A stretch of DNA of 44,138 bases, taken from positions 1 to 44,138 of the forward strand of contig CAMCUQ010000007.1 of the NCBI GenBank assembly GCA_945878775.1, in the 5' to 3' direction. Within the stretch, counting starts at the first letter, position 1. The number at the start of each line of letters is the position of its first letter. The notes under the pieces were generated by a model. It was given only the letters and a program-made list of their open reading frames with translations, had not been told where the DNA came from and did not search any database. Shown one piece after another: positions 27,075 through 36,284 of this stretch. Position numbers and translations under genes: made by a program. Source of the DNA: Chthonomonas calidirosea. Its GTDB lineage: Bacteria; Armatimonadota; Chthonomonadetes; Chthonomonadales; Chthonomonadaceae.

Positions 27075-27437
27075 ATGTTTCGAAATTTGAAAGTGGCATT
27101 TTGCCTCATCGCCTGCTTCAGTGTGTTGTCTGCTTGTGGTCCCTCCAACGGCGGAGGTGCGAAGACAGAGAAGGGAGCCGATGCCTCTACCGGAACCGCA
27201 ACCGCAACGGTTACTACCGCAGATGATAGTAAGCTGCAAACTGACGTCGAGGCGAAGTTGAAAGCAGAGCCAAGCCTGAAGGACGTGAAAATTGAAGTTA
27301 AAGTGGCTGGCGGGCAGATCACATTGAGCGGTACTGTCAAAAAGCCAGAAGAAAAAGATAAAGCCGAAGAGATCGTGAATGGTGTTATTGGGACTACCAA
27401 GGCAGGTTTAGTTAACGACATTCAGATCGCCGAGTAG
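27075..27437 (+). CDS. BON-domain lipoprotein inside the pst operon
   Basis: This 120-aa protein has a lipoprotein signal with lipobox LSAC and Cys21 as the acylation site. A Gly/Thr/Ala-rich linker follows, then a BON domain (about 50-120): LQTDVEAKLKAEPSLKDVKI, GGQITLSGTVKKPEEKDKAE and a closing VNDIQIAE. BON domains bind membranes or phospholipids. It lies between pstCA (30 bp) and pstB (26 bp), so it is co-expressed with phosphate uptake, though it is not a normal part of that system. It might support envelope integrity under phosphate starvation, when lipids are remodelled; that is inference. The start has AAGGAG upstream. Confidence 0.85.
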   Translation: MFRNLKVAFCLIACFSVLSACGPSNGGGAKTEKGADASTGTATATVTTADDSKLQTDVEAKLKAEPSLKDVKIEVKVAGGQITLSGTVKKPEEKDKAEEIVNGVIGTTKAGLVNDIQIAE

Positions 27438-27463
27438 CGTCCCCATTTGGATAAAAAAAGAAG

Positions 27464-28264
27464 ATGACCGTCACTACGTTAAAACCCATGAGCCAACCCA
27501 ACGTTACCACCGCACCCTGCATTCTTGCCGAGAACGTAGACTTCTTCTATGGCAAGTTTCAGGCACTGAAAAATATCAATCTCGCCATCTATCCCAAGCA
27601 GGTCACCGCTTTTATCGGTCCCTCTGGGTGCGGTAAATCGACGTTCTTGCGAACGATGAATCGCATGAATGATCTCTATCCTGCCACCCGACTAACAGGG
27701 AAGATTACGCTGGATGGTGCCGATTTATATGATAGAAGCGTGGACGTTGTCCAATTGCGGAAGCGTGTTGGGATGGTTTTTCAGAAGCAGAACCCGTTTC
27801 CTATGAGTATATGGGAAAACATTGCCTACGGACCCAAACTCCATGGAGAGCGTAACAAATCTACGTTAGATGCTCTTGTAGAGAAGAGTCTCAGGCAGGC
27901 TGCTCTTTGGGATGAGGTTAAGGACGTCCTCCATAAATCTGCCTATGATCTCTCTGGTGGACAGCAACAACGCCTCTGTATCGCCCGTGTTCTCGCTGTA
28001 GAGCCAGAAGTCCTCTTGATGGATGAACCCTGCTCGGCATTAGACCCAGTCTCTACCATGAGGATTGAGCAACTCTTGACAGAACTGAAGGCGCAGTACA
28101 CCATAATTATCGTGACACACAATCTACAACAGGCGGCACGTGTTTCTTCCCGCACAGCCTTCTTTTTTAAGGGCGATTTGATTGAAGCGGGGGAGACCCA
28201 GCAGATATTTACGAACCCAAAAGATACGCGAACGGAGGATTATGTTCAGGGACGGTTTGGTTGA
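27464..28264 (+). CDS. pstB: Phosphate ABC transporter ATPase PstB
   Basis: The product is 266 aa. The ATPase has Walker [10 protein letters not shown] (52-60), the PstB-typical [19 protein letters not shown] segment, Q-loop [23 protein letters not shown] signature LSGGQQQR, Walker [14 protein letters not shown] and the switch His in [14 protein letters not shown]. It drives phosphate import through PstCA. ATG 27464 is the longest start; an internal ATG at residue 9 is possible and either leaves the fold intact. The late [17 protein letters not shown] matches the family. phoU follows after 73 bp. Confidence 0.96.
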   Translation: MTVTTLKPMSQPNVTTAPCILAENVDFFYGKFQALKNINLAIYPKQVTAFIGPSGCGKSTFLRTMNRMNDLYPATRLTGKITLDGADLYDRSVDVVQLRKRVGMVFQKQNPFPMSIWENIAYGPKLHGERNKSTLDALVEKSLRQAALWDEVKDVLHKSAYDLSGGQQQRLCIARVLAVEPEVLLMDEPCSALDPVSTMRIEQLLTELKAQYTIIIVTHNLQQAARVSSRTAFFFKGDLIEAGETQQIFTNPKDTRTEDYVQGRFG

Positions 28265-28337
28265 TATTCTGCTCTTCTCCTCAATAAGGAATTCGTAGTA
28301 GCAGTGTAGAACTTGAAGAGACAGGAGGGGGCGGGCT

Positions 28338-29036
28338 ATGGCGACAGAACTTAGAGTGCAGTACAGTGAAGAGATTTCTAGGCTTCAGGAGAAGATTCTG
28401 GAAATGGCGGTTTGTGCGGATTCTATGCTAGCTGCCTCGGTAGACTCACTTATATCGGGGGATTTGGAACAGATTCGCTCTGTTGTGAGCCAAGACGATA
28501 TTGTGGATAATTTCGACATAGAGATCGAAATGAAGTGCCTGAACCTCATTGCAACGCAACAGCCTGTTGCGCATGATCTGCGTGTGATTGGTACCGCTCT
28601 GAAGGTTATTACCGATATTGAGCGTATCGCCGACTATGCGGTCGACATCGCCAAGATCGGTCGTCGTCTCGCCCGCAAAGGGGAGATATACCATCCTTTG
28701 GTTGACCTGCCTCTGCTTACCAGCCTCACCCGTGCAATGATGCATGACGCACTTCAAGCTTTCGTTCACCACGATCTGGACTTGGTGGAGAAGGTGATTC
28801 AGGACGATGACGCGGTGGATAACCTCTACCATCAGATGCGCGAAGATCTCACGACTGTTATTCAAGAGAACAACCGTTCCGTGCTTGCTCTTAACCTGAT
28901 GTTTGCGGCAAAGTACTTGGAGCGTGTGAGCGATCACATTGTCAATATCGCGGAGCGCGTCTATTTCATTGAGAAAGGTGTCCTACATCAACTCGCTGCA
29001 AGCCATCTTTCCAATTCTGACGAACTCACGAACTAG
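28338..29036 (+). CDS. phoU: Phosphate signalling protein PhoU
   Basis: The product is 232 aa, full length. It is an all-helical protein of two similar three-helix halves. The metal-binding repeats are visible: DNFDIEIEMKCLNLIATQQP with DLRVIGTALKVITDIERIAD in the first, and DNLYHQMREDL with LNLMFAAKYLERVSDHIVNI in the second. PhoU links the Pst transporter to the phosphate sensor kinase, repressing the Pho regulon when phosphate is plentiful. It ends the operon. Start ATG 28338 has AGGAGGGGG upstream. No PhoR/PhoB pair follows. Confidence 0.95.
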   Translation: MATELRVQYSEEISRLQEKILEMAVCADSMLAASVDSLISGDLEQIRSVVSQDDIVDNFDIEIEMKCLNLIATQQPVAHDLRVIGTALKVITDIERIADYAVDIAKIGRRLARKGEIYHPLVDLPLLTSLTRAMMHDALQAFVHHDLDLVEKVIQDDDAVDNLYHQMREDLTTVIQENNRSVLALNLMFAAKYLERVSDHIVNIAERVYFIEKGVLHQLAASHLSNSDELTN

Positions 29037-29132
29037 CTTGTTGGGGTAACGATCCGTATAGTCGCGATGCACACTCGATGTATTCCAGACTAAAATCTAA
29101 CCTCACAATCCCGAACAGATAGCACAAAAGAC

Positions 29133-29161
29133 TTGACAAACGCGTAGAGATAGAATAGAAT
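29133..29161 (+). promoter_or_regulatory. Sigma-70-type promoter upstream of glutamine synthetase
   Basis: TTGACA (29133-29138, consensus) and TAGAAT (29156-29161) are separated by exactly 17 bp. Transcription would begin near 29168, leaving a leader of about 140 nt before the glutamine synthetase GTG at 29307. Confidence 0.75.
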
Positions 29162-29205
29162 ACTCTACATTGATTGCAAAATTTCTGGAATCACTATGGT
29201 GTGAT

Positions 29206-29276
29206 GCCACGTATGAGAACTGCTCCCGCTCTATGCTTTAGCGGAGGCAGTTTTTGTACGTGGCTATTTGTTTTTT
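29206..29276 (+). ncRNA. Leader hairpin with U-tract: attenuator or end of a small RNA
   Basis: GCCACGTA (29206-29213) pairs perfectly with TACGTGGC (29257-29264). Inside lies a second stem, 29218-29230 with 29240-29252 (AACTGCTCCCGCT, AGCGGAGGCAGTT), 13 bp with one mismatch and one wobble. A U-rich run TATTTGTTTTTT (29265-29276) follows. The structure lies downstream of the promoter at 29133-29161 and upstream of the glutamine synthetase start, so transcripts would meet it before the gene. It may be an attenuator controlling glnA or the 3' end of an independent RNA of about 110 nt (29168-29276). A small hairpin ATCAC-N6-GTGAT sits at 29190-29205. It matches no riboswitch class I know. Confidence 0.6.
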
Positions 29277-29306
29277 ACCCCATTCCTTTGAAGGAGGATG
29301 CATTCA

Positions 29307-31487
29307 GTGAAGTCTACGACCGGTAGGCAGGAAGCGATTTCTGCGGTTATCAACTACAAGCCTCTCGTCAATGCCATTGACCTAGAGGGCAAGACGTACA
29401 GCTCTCTCTATGGAGTGAACGTCTTCAACGACGCAGTGATGCGCCAGCTATTATCTCGCCCTATCTACAAAGCCATGCGAAGTACTATCGAGAGAGGCGA
29501 GAAGTTGGATAATGGTCTTGCAGATGCCGTCGCCTCTGCGATGAAAGCATGGGCATTGGAGAAAGGTGCCACCCACTTTACCCACGTCTTTTATCCGCTC
29601 ACTAGCTTGACTGCCGAGAAACACGATAGCTTCTTTGAGCCGGACGGTTCTGGGGGGACTATAGCGGCGTTCTCTGGAAGTGCACTGATACAAGGCGAGC
29701 CAGACGCTTCCAGCTTCCCTTCGGGTGGCATTCGCTCCACCTTTGAGGCGCGTGGCTACACTGCTTGGGATGTCACCAGCCCTGCCTATATTTATGAGAA
29801 CCCAAACGGCAATACCCTCTGTATTCCCACCGCCTTTCTCTCTTGGACAGGGGAAGCCCTCGACCACAAAACGCCGTTACTTCGCTCCATGCAGGCACTT
29901 AATAATCAAGCTCAGCGCATGCTCAAGCTATTTGGACATGATGACCACGGTATGGTAACTGCCACCGCTGGACCAGAGCAGGAGTACTTCCTTATTGACA
30001 GGAACTTCTTCTTTGCACGTCCTGACCTGCTGAATGCTGGGCGTACCCTCTTTGGTGCGAAGCCACCGAAAGGGCAAGAGTTTGAAGATCACTACTTTGG
30101 TGCAATTCCCGAGCGTGTGTTGGCTTTTATGATGGAGGCTGAGCACGAATTCTTCAAACAGGGGATTCCTATCAAGACGCGGCATAATGAAGTCGCACCC
30201 GGGCAGTTTGAGATTGCGCCCGTCTATGAGAGTGCCAACCTAGCCCACGACCACCAGCACATCATTATGCTGACCCTGCAACGCATCGCTACCAAGTACG
30301 GTATGTCTTGCCTGCTTCACGAGAAGCCATTCGCCGGAATCAATGGATCGGGCAAACATGTCAACTGGTCACTTGGTTGCAAGCTCGGCAACTTGCTTGA
30401 CCCTGGCGATAACCCGCACGACAACGCGCAATTCCTCGTATTTTGTGCCGCAACCATTCGCGCGGTGCATAAATACTCCACACTGCTCCGCACCTCCGTC
30501 GCATCCGCAGGGAACGACCACCGCCTTGGAGCCAATGAAGCACCTCCCGCAATCATCTCGATATTTCTTGGAGAACAGCTGGAAGATGTGTTCAACCAAC
30601 TCAAAGTCGGCGAAGCCAGCAGTTCTAAGTCATCAGGTACACTGACCATTGGAGTGGACACACTGCCACACCTGCCCCGTCATGCCGGAGACCGTAACCG
30701 CACTAGTCCCTTTGCATTCACTGGTAATCGCTTCGAGTTCCGCGCTGTGGGTTCCAATCAGTCCATTGCGTGGCCCCTCGTCGTGATGAACTGTATCGTT
30801 GCCGAGTCTTTGGACTACATCGCCACAAGCATTGAGGAGGAGACAAACGGCGATCCGACCCTGCTGAACGGGGCGGTACAGAAAGTGTTGCAGCAAATAG
30901 CCCGTGATGACTCTGCCGTCATTTTCGGCGGTAATGGCTATTCGGACGAGTGGCACGCAGAGGCGGAGAAGCGGGGGCTGCCCAATCTAAGAAATACCCT
31001 TGATGCGATGCCTGCGCTCGTCACACCAGAAAATATCGCTCTTCTTGGAAAGTATGATGTGCTTTCTGAGCGGGAAGTATTGAGCCGGTATGATATTTTG
31101 TTGGAGAAATATTGCCGTGACATTAACACAGAGGGGCTTCTAGCTTTGGAAATCGCCAAGACCAAAGTCCTTCCTGCCGCGCTAACCTATCAGCTTCAAC
31201 TAACCAACCTCGCGGTGAATCTTGTTGGGATAGGTAAGACACCGAACACGGGTATTCTCGATAAAGTGATCGAACTTACCAATAGCTTGGAGACCGGCAT
31301 TCATGCCCTCGAACATGCATTAGAGCATGAGGGAGATGATGACCTGCTTACCCATGCTCTCTCGTATCGTGACAACGTCCTGCCTGCCATGAGTCAGGTG
31401 CGTGCCGCAGTTGACCTTTTGGAGGGAATAGTCTCCGACGAACTCTGGCCCCTTCCCACCTATCAGGAGATGCTTTTCATCAAGTAG
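29307..31487 (+). CDS. glnA: Glutamine synthetase type III
   Basis: The product is 726 aa, the length of the GSIII (GlnN) class rather than the 450-aa GSI. It condenses glutamate and ammonia using ATP. Visible class features are [40 protein letters not shown], the catalytic core [28 protein letters not shown]-like [33 protein letters not shown] (ATP/Glu site) and [20 protein letters not shown]. The C-terminal 200 residues are helical. I chose GTG 29307 because AAGGAGG lies eight bases upstream; the ATG at 29298 abuts that site directly. The promoter and hairpin upstream suggest leader-level control. The gene stands alone. Confidence 0.95.
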   Translation: MKSTTGRQEAISAVINYKPLVNAIDLEGKTYSSLYGVNVFNDAVMRQLLSRPIYKAMRSTIERGEKLDNGLADAVASAMKAWALEKGATHFTHVFYPLTSLTAEKHDSFFEPDGSGGTIAAFSGSALIQGEPDASSFPSGGIRSTFEARGYTAWDVTSPAYIYENPNGNTLCIPTAFLSWTGEALDHKTPLLRSMQALNNQAQRMLKLFGHDDHGMVTATAGPEQEYFLIDRNFFFARPDLLNAGRTLFGAKPPKGQEFEDHYFGAIPERVLAFMMEAEHEFFKQGIPIKTRHNEVAPGQFEIAPVYESANLAHDHQHIIMLTLQRIATKYGMSCLLHEKPFAGINGSGKHVNWSLGCKLGNLLDPGDNPHDNAQFLVFCAATIRAVHKYSTLLRTSVASAGNDHRLGANEAPPAIISIFLGEQLEDVFNQLKVGEASSSKSSGTLTIGVDTLPHLPRHAGDRNRTSPFAFTGNRFEFRAVGSNQSIAWPLVVMNCIVAESLDYIATSIEEETNGDPTLLNGAVQKVLQQIARDDSAVIFGGNGYSDEWHAEAEKRGLPNLRNTLDAMPALVTPENIALLGKYDVLSEREVLSRYDILLEKYCRDINTEGLLALEIAKTKVLPAALTYQLQLTNLAVNLVGIGKTPNTGILDKVIELTNSLETGIHALEHALEHEGDDDLLTHALSYRDNVLPAMSQVRAAVDLLEGIVSDELWPLPTYQEMLFIK

Positions 31488-31568
31488 GGAGTTTGTGCAT
31501 CACACTACCTAGTGTGTCTTCGGGCAGTAAGAATCGGCTTCTACTACTTCTGCCCACTTCTCACATTC

Positions 31569-31609
31569 GCCGTTCCTTTTGGCTGCTATAGCCGGGAGGA
31601 ACGGCATTT
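31569..31609 (+). terminator. Intrinsic terminator after glutamine synthetase
   Basis: GCCGTTCCT (31569-31577) pairs perfectly with AGGAACGGC (31597-31605), with a nested GGCT/AGCC stem inside, and is followed by ATTTT. It is 82 bp after the stop. Confidence 0.7.
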
Positions 31610-31684
31610 TCCATATTGTGTACCCCCTCAGCATCCGCGAACCTTTTGGAGTGCGAGATGAGAGCATGAGAGCAATACCGTCCT

Positions 31685-31700
31685 ACTTGCAACGGCAAGT
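31685..31700. promoter_or_regulatory. Palindrome ACTTGC-N4-GCAAGT
   Basis: A 16-bp inverted repeat with perfect 6-bp arms, 118 bp before the carbohydrate operon. It could be an operator; alternatively, with the TTTT that follows, a weak terminator. Confidence 0.3.
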
Positions 31701-31817
31701 TTTCCTGTACATTGGGCAGGAGTTTGCGACCGCTATCGGGAATTTGTTTGTACGCCTTTCGCACAGAGAGGCATGTTGCAAGCCTCCTTGTGGGGGGCGT
31801 AGAAGGAGAACGCATAC

Positions 31818-34694
31818 ATGGCGGATGTCACAGAAAAAGTTTTCATAGGTGCACTGGTGAGTTATCCGGGGGCTTGGAGTTTTCAGCTAGGCAAATCTGT
31901 CATCATTCTCGTCAGCGACAAAGAGCTGAATGCGTTGGCAAACCCGGACACCGTCCTCAATTTGTCGCTCGGTTTTCAGAAAGAGGAGGGAAGTCTCCGC
32001 TCTGTTTGTGATAAAGCGCAGGCTGCGGGCCACAACACGCTGATTGTGGCGTTCGACCATTTTTTTAGTCAATACCGACCAGGGCAAGAGGGACCGCGCA
32101 AATTTACGCCAGATATGGATGCCTATGTGAAGCGCATTGCTGCGGTGAGCAAATTTGCACAAGGGTATGGGCTGGGGTTGGAGTTGAGTCTGCTCAGTCC
32201 GCTTGAAATCGGTCCCGGCTACGTGAACCAGACCGGCGAAGCCGGTCTCTGGCTCCACTACCGCAAAGGGGTGCGCGAACCTAGCACGGGGACATTCAGC
32301 GTCCAACTTTGGCAACAAAAGCGTTGGGCTAATAACAAAGGGATCATCGAGTTGAAGGATAGTGGGGTGCGTGTCTTTGCGTTTCAGGAGACAAATATCC
32401 CAGGGACGCACTACAAAACTGTAGACCCAAACTCGATTGTTGAGATTACAGGCACTGCGAAAGTGGAACGCTATACTCGTAGCGCACTTGACGCTAGCGT
32501 GACGCGTATCCGTGTCTACGGCAAGGGGCAAACGGAGATTGGAGACAGAAACCGCGTCCTCGTCGTTCAGCAGTACAAAACACCAGAGATGGACTATTTC
32601 AGTGAGAACGCCTTGCCGTTCCTCAAGGTGCTTGTGGACAAGTATGCCGATGCTGGTGTTAAACTCAACGCGCTCTATTCCGATGAGATGCACATCCAAC
32701 AAGACTGGAACTATTTCGGGCATCATGACAATGGCACATTCGCTCTGCGCTATGTAAGTCCGGGGTTATCGAAACGCTTCGCCGCAAAGTATGGCGCGGA
32801 ATATGCCGACCTTGCAAAGTATATGGTGTATTTCTGCACTGGACAAGAAGACACTGCCACGGACTTGAGCGCGAAGGCGGATGGCTCTCACGTATTTGGC
32901 GTGACACCGGAAGCCATTCGGCAGACAGCACTCTTTAGGGCACGATACTATCACCTCTTACAGAACGGCGTGACCGACCTTTTTACGGAGGCGAAACACC
33001 ACGCCGAAAAACGTATGGGACACAAATTAGAGGCGCGCGCTCATGCGACATGGGCAGAAAGCCCAACCGTAGACAAGTGGGATACCGGAGAGGAGAACAT
33101 GTACCGTAACGGCTACGAGTACACCTCCAACTTCCTCTGGTCAAATACGGTGCATCAGGCGGCTTCCGCGTGCTATGACTATTTTAAATGGGGCGATTTT
33201 CTCACGGGGAATGGCAACGACCATTGTGAAATTGGTTGGCTGGACAGGAACTACGTCGGACTTTCTCTTGCCTGCTCTACTGGAATCCTGAACGAGATTC
33301 CCTACTCGTATGCCGCACACTGGGGGATGCCGAGCGAACTTCACAGAAGGCGGACCTCTCTGGTGAACACCTACGGCGCGGCGGGCTCACCGCTCTATGG
33401 AATGGTGCAAGAGATGGAACATCGGGATGTCGAGGTCCTAATGCTCTATCCCATGGACTTGGTCGCGTTGGAAGAGCGTTTTGGCAGCTGGATGGCGCAA
33501 TACGGCTATGCTAATCTCATCACACAAGACAAACTGCTGGAACAAGGGCAAGTTATAAACGGTGGAATAGTGCTTGGCGGTCGCCGTTTTACCACACTCG
33601 TCGCAACGTTTGAGCCGTTTCCCTCGGAGTCATTGCTGACCCTCATGGATGCATTTGCCGCAGGCGGAGGGTGCGTAATCTGGTCGGGACCTCCTCCTCT
33701 TCTCTCTGCTGAGGGGATACCGATCCTCGAAACATGGCAGAAACTGTTTGGTGTGGAATACACTCATGCGCTGAACGAAGGCAAAATGGCTCCCGGACGC
33801 CAGGTCGAGTTTGTGGGGCACTTGGATGGCTTGCCCTCTCAAACGATCCTCACTGATTTGCTCGTAGATCACATTTACCCGGTGTCGCCGCATGCTGGAG
33901 TGCAGACTATCGCGACGACAAAGGGGGGCGTTGTCGGAACGCTGAAAAAGCGGGAAAACGGGGGCAGTGTGAGCTTCTTGGGCTTTCGCCCACGAGATGA
34001 CCAGTCGAAGAGCCTCGGCTATGAGGCACGGTGGTGGTTTGAAATACTCCATAGGTTCGGCTCCTACCCTGGCACTGGTCATTTCTCTGGCATGAACGAC
34101 AACTCGGAGTATTTGTCCCGTACCACCGACTACTTGGCTTGCCATTTTCCAAACGGAGCCATCGCTTTGTGTCGGCATTTTCGAGAGACAGAAGAGGATT
34201 GGGTTGGCGGGTTTTCCCGCAATGAAACGGATGATGCTACCTATCTAAATCGGGTTCCCCCACCATCAGAGGCTATTGAAATCACCGACTTTCAGGTTCA
34301 TGGGCACACCGTAACCTACAATGGGCAGAAGGCGGTCACATTTCGAGTGGATAGCACGGGTTGCCTCCTCGCTTTTGCGGGAAGTCAGTGCCAAAAAATC
34401 ACGGTAAACGGGAAAGAGACGATTTTTGCCGATAGCGACATCGAAGAGGTGGGGTGGGCTCCCATTCCTGAAGCGCGGCGGGTGGCAGGTGGCGCAGTGA
34501 TGCAGATCATGGTCAATGGTACAGGAACCCTGCATATTCCTATGGGCAGTGTGACCTCTACTGCTCAACTCTTTGTAGAAGGGGTTCAGCCCGGAAGCAA
34601 GGGGGCGAAAATTCCCTGTACTCTGGAGGATGGTAGCCTTGTCTTTACTGCCACTATGGAAACCAAGGGGCGTTGGCTTTATGCGACAGAGTAA
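31818..34694 (+). CDS. Large putative glycoside hydrolase, family not recognised
   Basis: This 958-aa protein begins at ATG 31818 behind AAGGAG and has no signal peptide, so it is probably cytoplasmic. I cannot place it in a numbered family. The layout looks like a TIM-barrel glycosidase: residues 60-420 alternate strands and helices, with acidic candidates at strand ends, Glu290 in NALYSDEMHIQQDW and Glu414 in HATWAESPTVDKW. Residues about 535-640 resemble the glutamine-amidotransferase-like domain of GH42-type beta-galactosidases (VEVLMLYPMDLVALEERFGS, AQYGYANLI, GGGCVIWSGPPP). The end (830-958) is beta-rich. The next three genes encode a sugar-type ABC importer, 6 bp away, which supports intracellular breakdown of an imported oligosaccharide. 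Catalytic residues and substrate are inference. Confidence 0.7.
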   Translation: MADVTEKVFIGALVSYPGAWSFQLGKSVIILVSDKELNALANPDTVLNLSLGFQKEEGSLRSVCDKAQAAGHNTLIVAFDHFFSQYRPGQEGPRKFTPDMDAYVKRIAAVSKFAQGYGLGLELSLLSPLEIGPGYVNQTGEAGLWLHYRKGVREPSTGTFSVQLWQQKRWANNKGIIELKDSGVRVFAFQETNIPGTHYKTVDPNSIVEITGTAKVERYTRSALDASVTRIRVYGKGQTEIGDRNRVLVVQQYKTPEMDYFSENALPFLKVLVDKYADAGVKLNALYSDEMHIQQDWNYFGHHDNGTFALRYVSPGLSKRFAAKYGAEYADLAKYMVYFCTGQEDTATDLSAKADGSHVFGVTPEAIRQTALFRARYYHLLQNGVTDLFTEAKHHAEKRMGHKLEARAHATWAESPTVDKWDTGEENMYRNGYEYTSNFLWSNTVHQAASACYDYFKWGDFLTGNGNDHCEIGWLDRNYVGLSLACSTGILNEIPYSYAAHWGMPSELHRRRTSLVNTYGAAGSPLYGMVQEMEHRDVEVLMLYPMDLVALEERFGSWMAQYGYANLITQDKLLEQGQVINGGIVLGGRRFTTLVATFEPFPSESLLTLMDAFAAGGGCVIWSGPPPLLSAEGIPILETWQKLFGVEYTHALNEGKMAPGRQVEFVGHLDGLPSQTILTDLLVDHIYPVSPHAGVQTIATTKGGVVGTLKKRENGGSVSFLGFRPRDDQSKSLGYEARWWFEILHRFGSYPGTGHFSGMNDNSEYLSRTTDYLACHFPNGAIALCRHFRETEEDWVGGFSRNETDDATYLNRVPPPSEAIEITDFQVHGHTVTYNGQKAVTFRVDSTGCLLAFAGSQCQKITVNGKETIFADSDIEEVGWAPIPEARRVAGGAVMQIMVNGTGTLHIPMGSVTSTAQLFVEGVQPGSKGAKIPCTLEDGSLVFTATMETKGRWLYATE

Positions 34695-34700
34695 CTGCTC

Positions 34701-36284
34701 ATGAGACGAATCTCTTTTAGGAACCCACAACGGCGGCTCTCCCAACCCTCTTCGTGGAAGGACTGCCTGCGTTTGTGGGAGGTGCAAAAACTCCTTCTTG
34801 TGCTGCTCTCGTTGTGTGCCTTGACAGGCGACTCGCGAGGGCAACCTCCAGAGGCGGTGGGGAAGCAACAGCAGATCACATTGGCAACGGTTAGCGCGAA
34901 CTACCGCGAAGGCTTGCTCAAATTGGCACGCGAGTACGAGGCTCTGCATCCTGGCGTGCAGGTTCATGTGCAAGTTCAGCCCCCTAATGGGTATGAGACA
35001 TGGCTGCGTACCCAGATAGGCACTGGCTCCGACACCGCTCCCGACATCTACAACGCGAACTATGCGATTGGGTTCTATGAGCGGGGATTGCTTGTCAATC
35101 TCACCCCTTACATGGAGCAGACGAACCCTTACACGAACAAGCCTTGGAAGCAGAACCTCGACGCGCAGTTTCTGGAAAAGTATAAGATCGGGGGCGATGT
35201 CGCTGTTCTGCCTCTCGATTTCATCGAAATAGCCTTCTTCTATAACAAGGACGTTTTCGCGAAGCTTGGGCTAAAACCGCCACGAACATGGGAGGAGATG
35301 CTTTCACAGGCAGACCGTATTCGTAAAGCGGGTTACATCCCTTTTGCTGTACCGGGAGATGCCGATTCGTATTGGTCGGGAACGGTGGGCTGGATTTTTC
35401 GTTTCTTCACGGACGCCTATCTGCGTGATGCGGTGCCGCTTGTAATGTCCCACCCGAACGATTGGGATTACAATCCCCGTGTCAATGACGGCTTCAAGCT
35501 AGATGTGAGTAGTCCCTATAACGATGCCACGCTGATAATGAATCCGGAGCGGTTAATTGCTGCCATTCGCGACAAACAGATTCGCATGGATAGTGTACGA
35601 TTCCAGGAAGCCTATACCAAAATTGCCGAGTTCGCCAGCTATTGGCAACGCGGATTCAACGGAACGAATGCAAACTCGGCATACCAGCTTTTTCTTACCC
35701 ATAAAGCTGCCATGATGCTTCATGCCTCTCCGACTATATCCCAGTTGGAGAAAGACCAGAGTGATCTATATCCCGAAGACCGGTTTGAGTGGGGCGTGTT
35801 CTCTGTACCGCCGCTTACGCAGTCGCGTTTTCACATTCCACCGTTCCGTGGGGTGGGGGGAGCGGGGGCGATGTGGAGCGTGGTTAAGAAAAATGATGCT
35901 CAAACCAAACTTGTCACCGACTTTTTAATGTTTACCACCACACCACACGCCGCACAGACTTTGGTGGAAGAGGCGGTGAAAGCGCGACAGTCCATCAACG
36001 GTCCCTTGTTGATTCCGGGAGCGAAAATGCCAGAGACCATGGCGCGTCACTTCAACGCTTTTACGAATCGAGGGTTCGAGAAACTCAGTTTTCGTGGACT
36101 GGCGGATGAGCAAGAATCTGTTTGGAAATGGACGGTTTGGGCACAACAGTACCTTGATGGGCGCGTCTCTGTGGACACCTGCCTCAAACGCTACCAAGAG
36201 ACGATGCTAGAGGCAGTGCCGAGAGTTGTTCATCAGATGAATTACGACATGAACCCGCAGACGAAAGACAAGGTGGGCAAGTGA
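34701..36284 (+). CDS. ABC transporter extracellular solute-binding protein, family 1
   Basis: The product is 527 aa. A long basic N terminus precedes a hydrophobic signal (KLLLVLLSLCALTGDSRG, about 30-47); no clear lipobox. The mature part starts ITLATVSANYREGLLKLARE and has the family 1 features: EYEALHPGVQVHVQVQPPNG, TAPDIYNANYAIGFYERGLL, LPLDFIEIAFFYNKDVFAKL and PRTWEEMLSQADRIRKAGYI. These bind oligosaccharides or polyols for uptake. It is longer than most relatives (about 430). The start is 6 bp after the glycosidase-like gene with no good ribosome-binding site, implying coupling. The next gene overlaps its stop. Ligand unknown, presumably related to the glycosidase substrate. Confidence 0.9.
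   Translation: MRRISFRNPQRRLSQPSSWKDCLRLWEVQKLLLVLLSLCALTGDSRGQPPEAVGKQQQITLATVSANYREGLLKLAREYEALHPGVQVHVQVQPPNGYETWLRTQIGTGSDTAPDIYNANYAIGFYERGLLVNLTPYMEQTNPYTNKPWKQNLDAQFLEKYKIGGDVAVLPLDFIEIAFFYNKDVFAKLGLKPPRTWEEMLSQADRIRKAGYIPFAVPGDADSYWSGTVGWIFRFFTDAYLRDAVPLVMSHPNDWDYNPRVNDGFKLDVSSPYNDATLIMNPERLIAAIRDKQIRMDSVRFQEAYTKIAEFASYWQRGFNGTNANSAYQLFLTHKAAMMLHASPTISQLEKDQSDLYPEDRFEWGVFSVPPLTQSRFHIPPFRGVGGAGAMWSVVKKNDAQTKLVTDFLMFTTTPHAAQTLVEEAVKARQSINGPLLIPGAKMPETMARHFNAFTNRGFEKLSFRGLADEQESVWKWTVWAQQYLDGRVSVDTCLKRYQETMLEAVPRVVHQMNYDMNPQTKDKVGK

Larger units (their letters stand above)
31488..31817. other. Intergenic region: terminator and possible operator
   Basis: This 330-bp gap holds the hairpin terminator at 31569-31609 and a small palindrome ACTTGC-aacg-GCAAGT at 31685-31700 that could be a repressor site for the carbohydrate operon. 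Short open frames on both strands show no ribosome-binding site or recognisable content. No convincing promoter stands out. Confidence 0.5.

Noticed and set aside
29298-29306. ATG 29298 as glutamine synthetase start
   Set aside because: The GGAGG site touches this ATG with no spacer; GTG 29307 has the proper eight-base spacing.
31561-31848. Open frames on both strands between glutamine synthetase and the glycosidase-like gene
   Set aside because: Both cross a terminator hairpin or the start of the next gene, and neither has a ribosome-binding site or protein-like composition.
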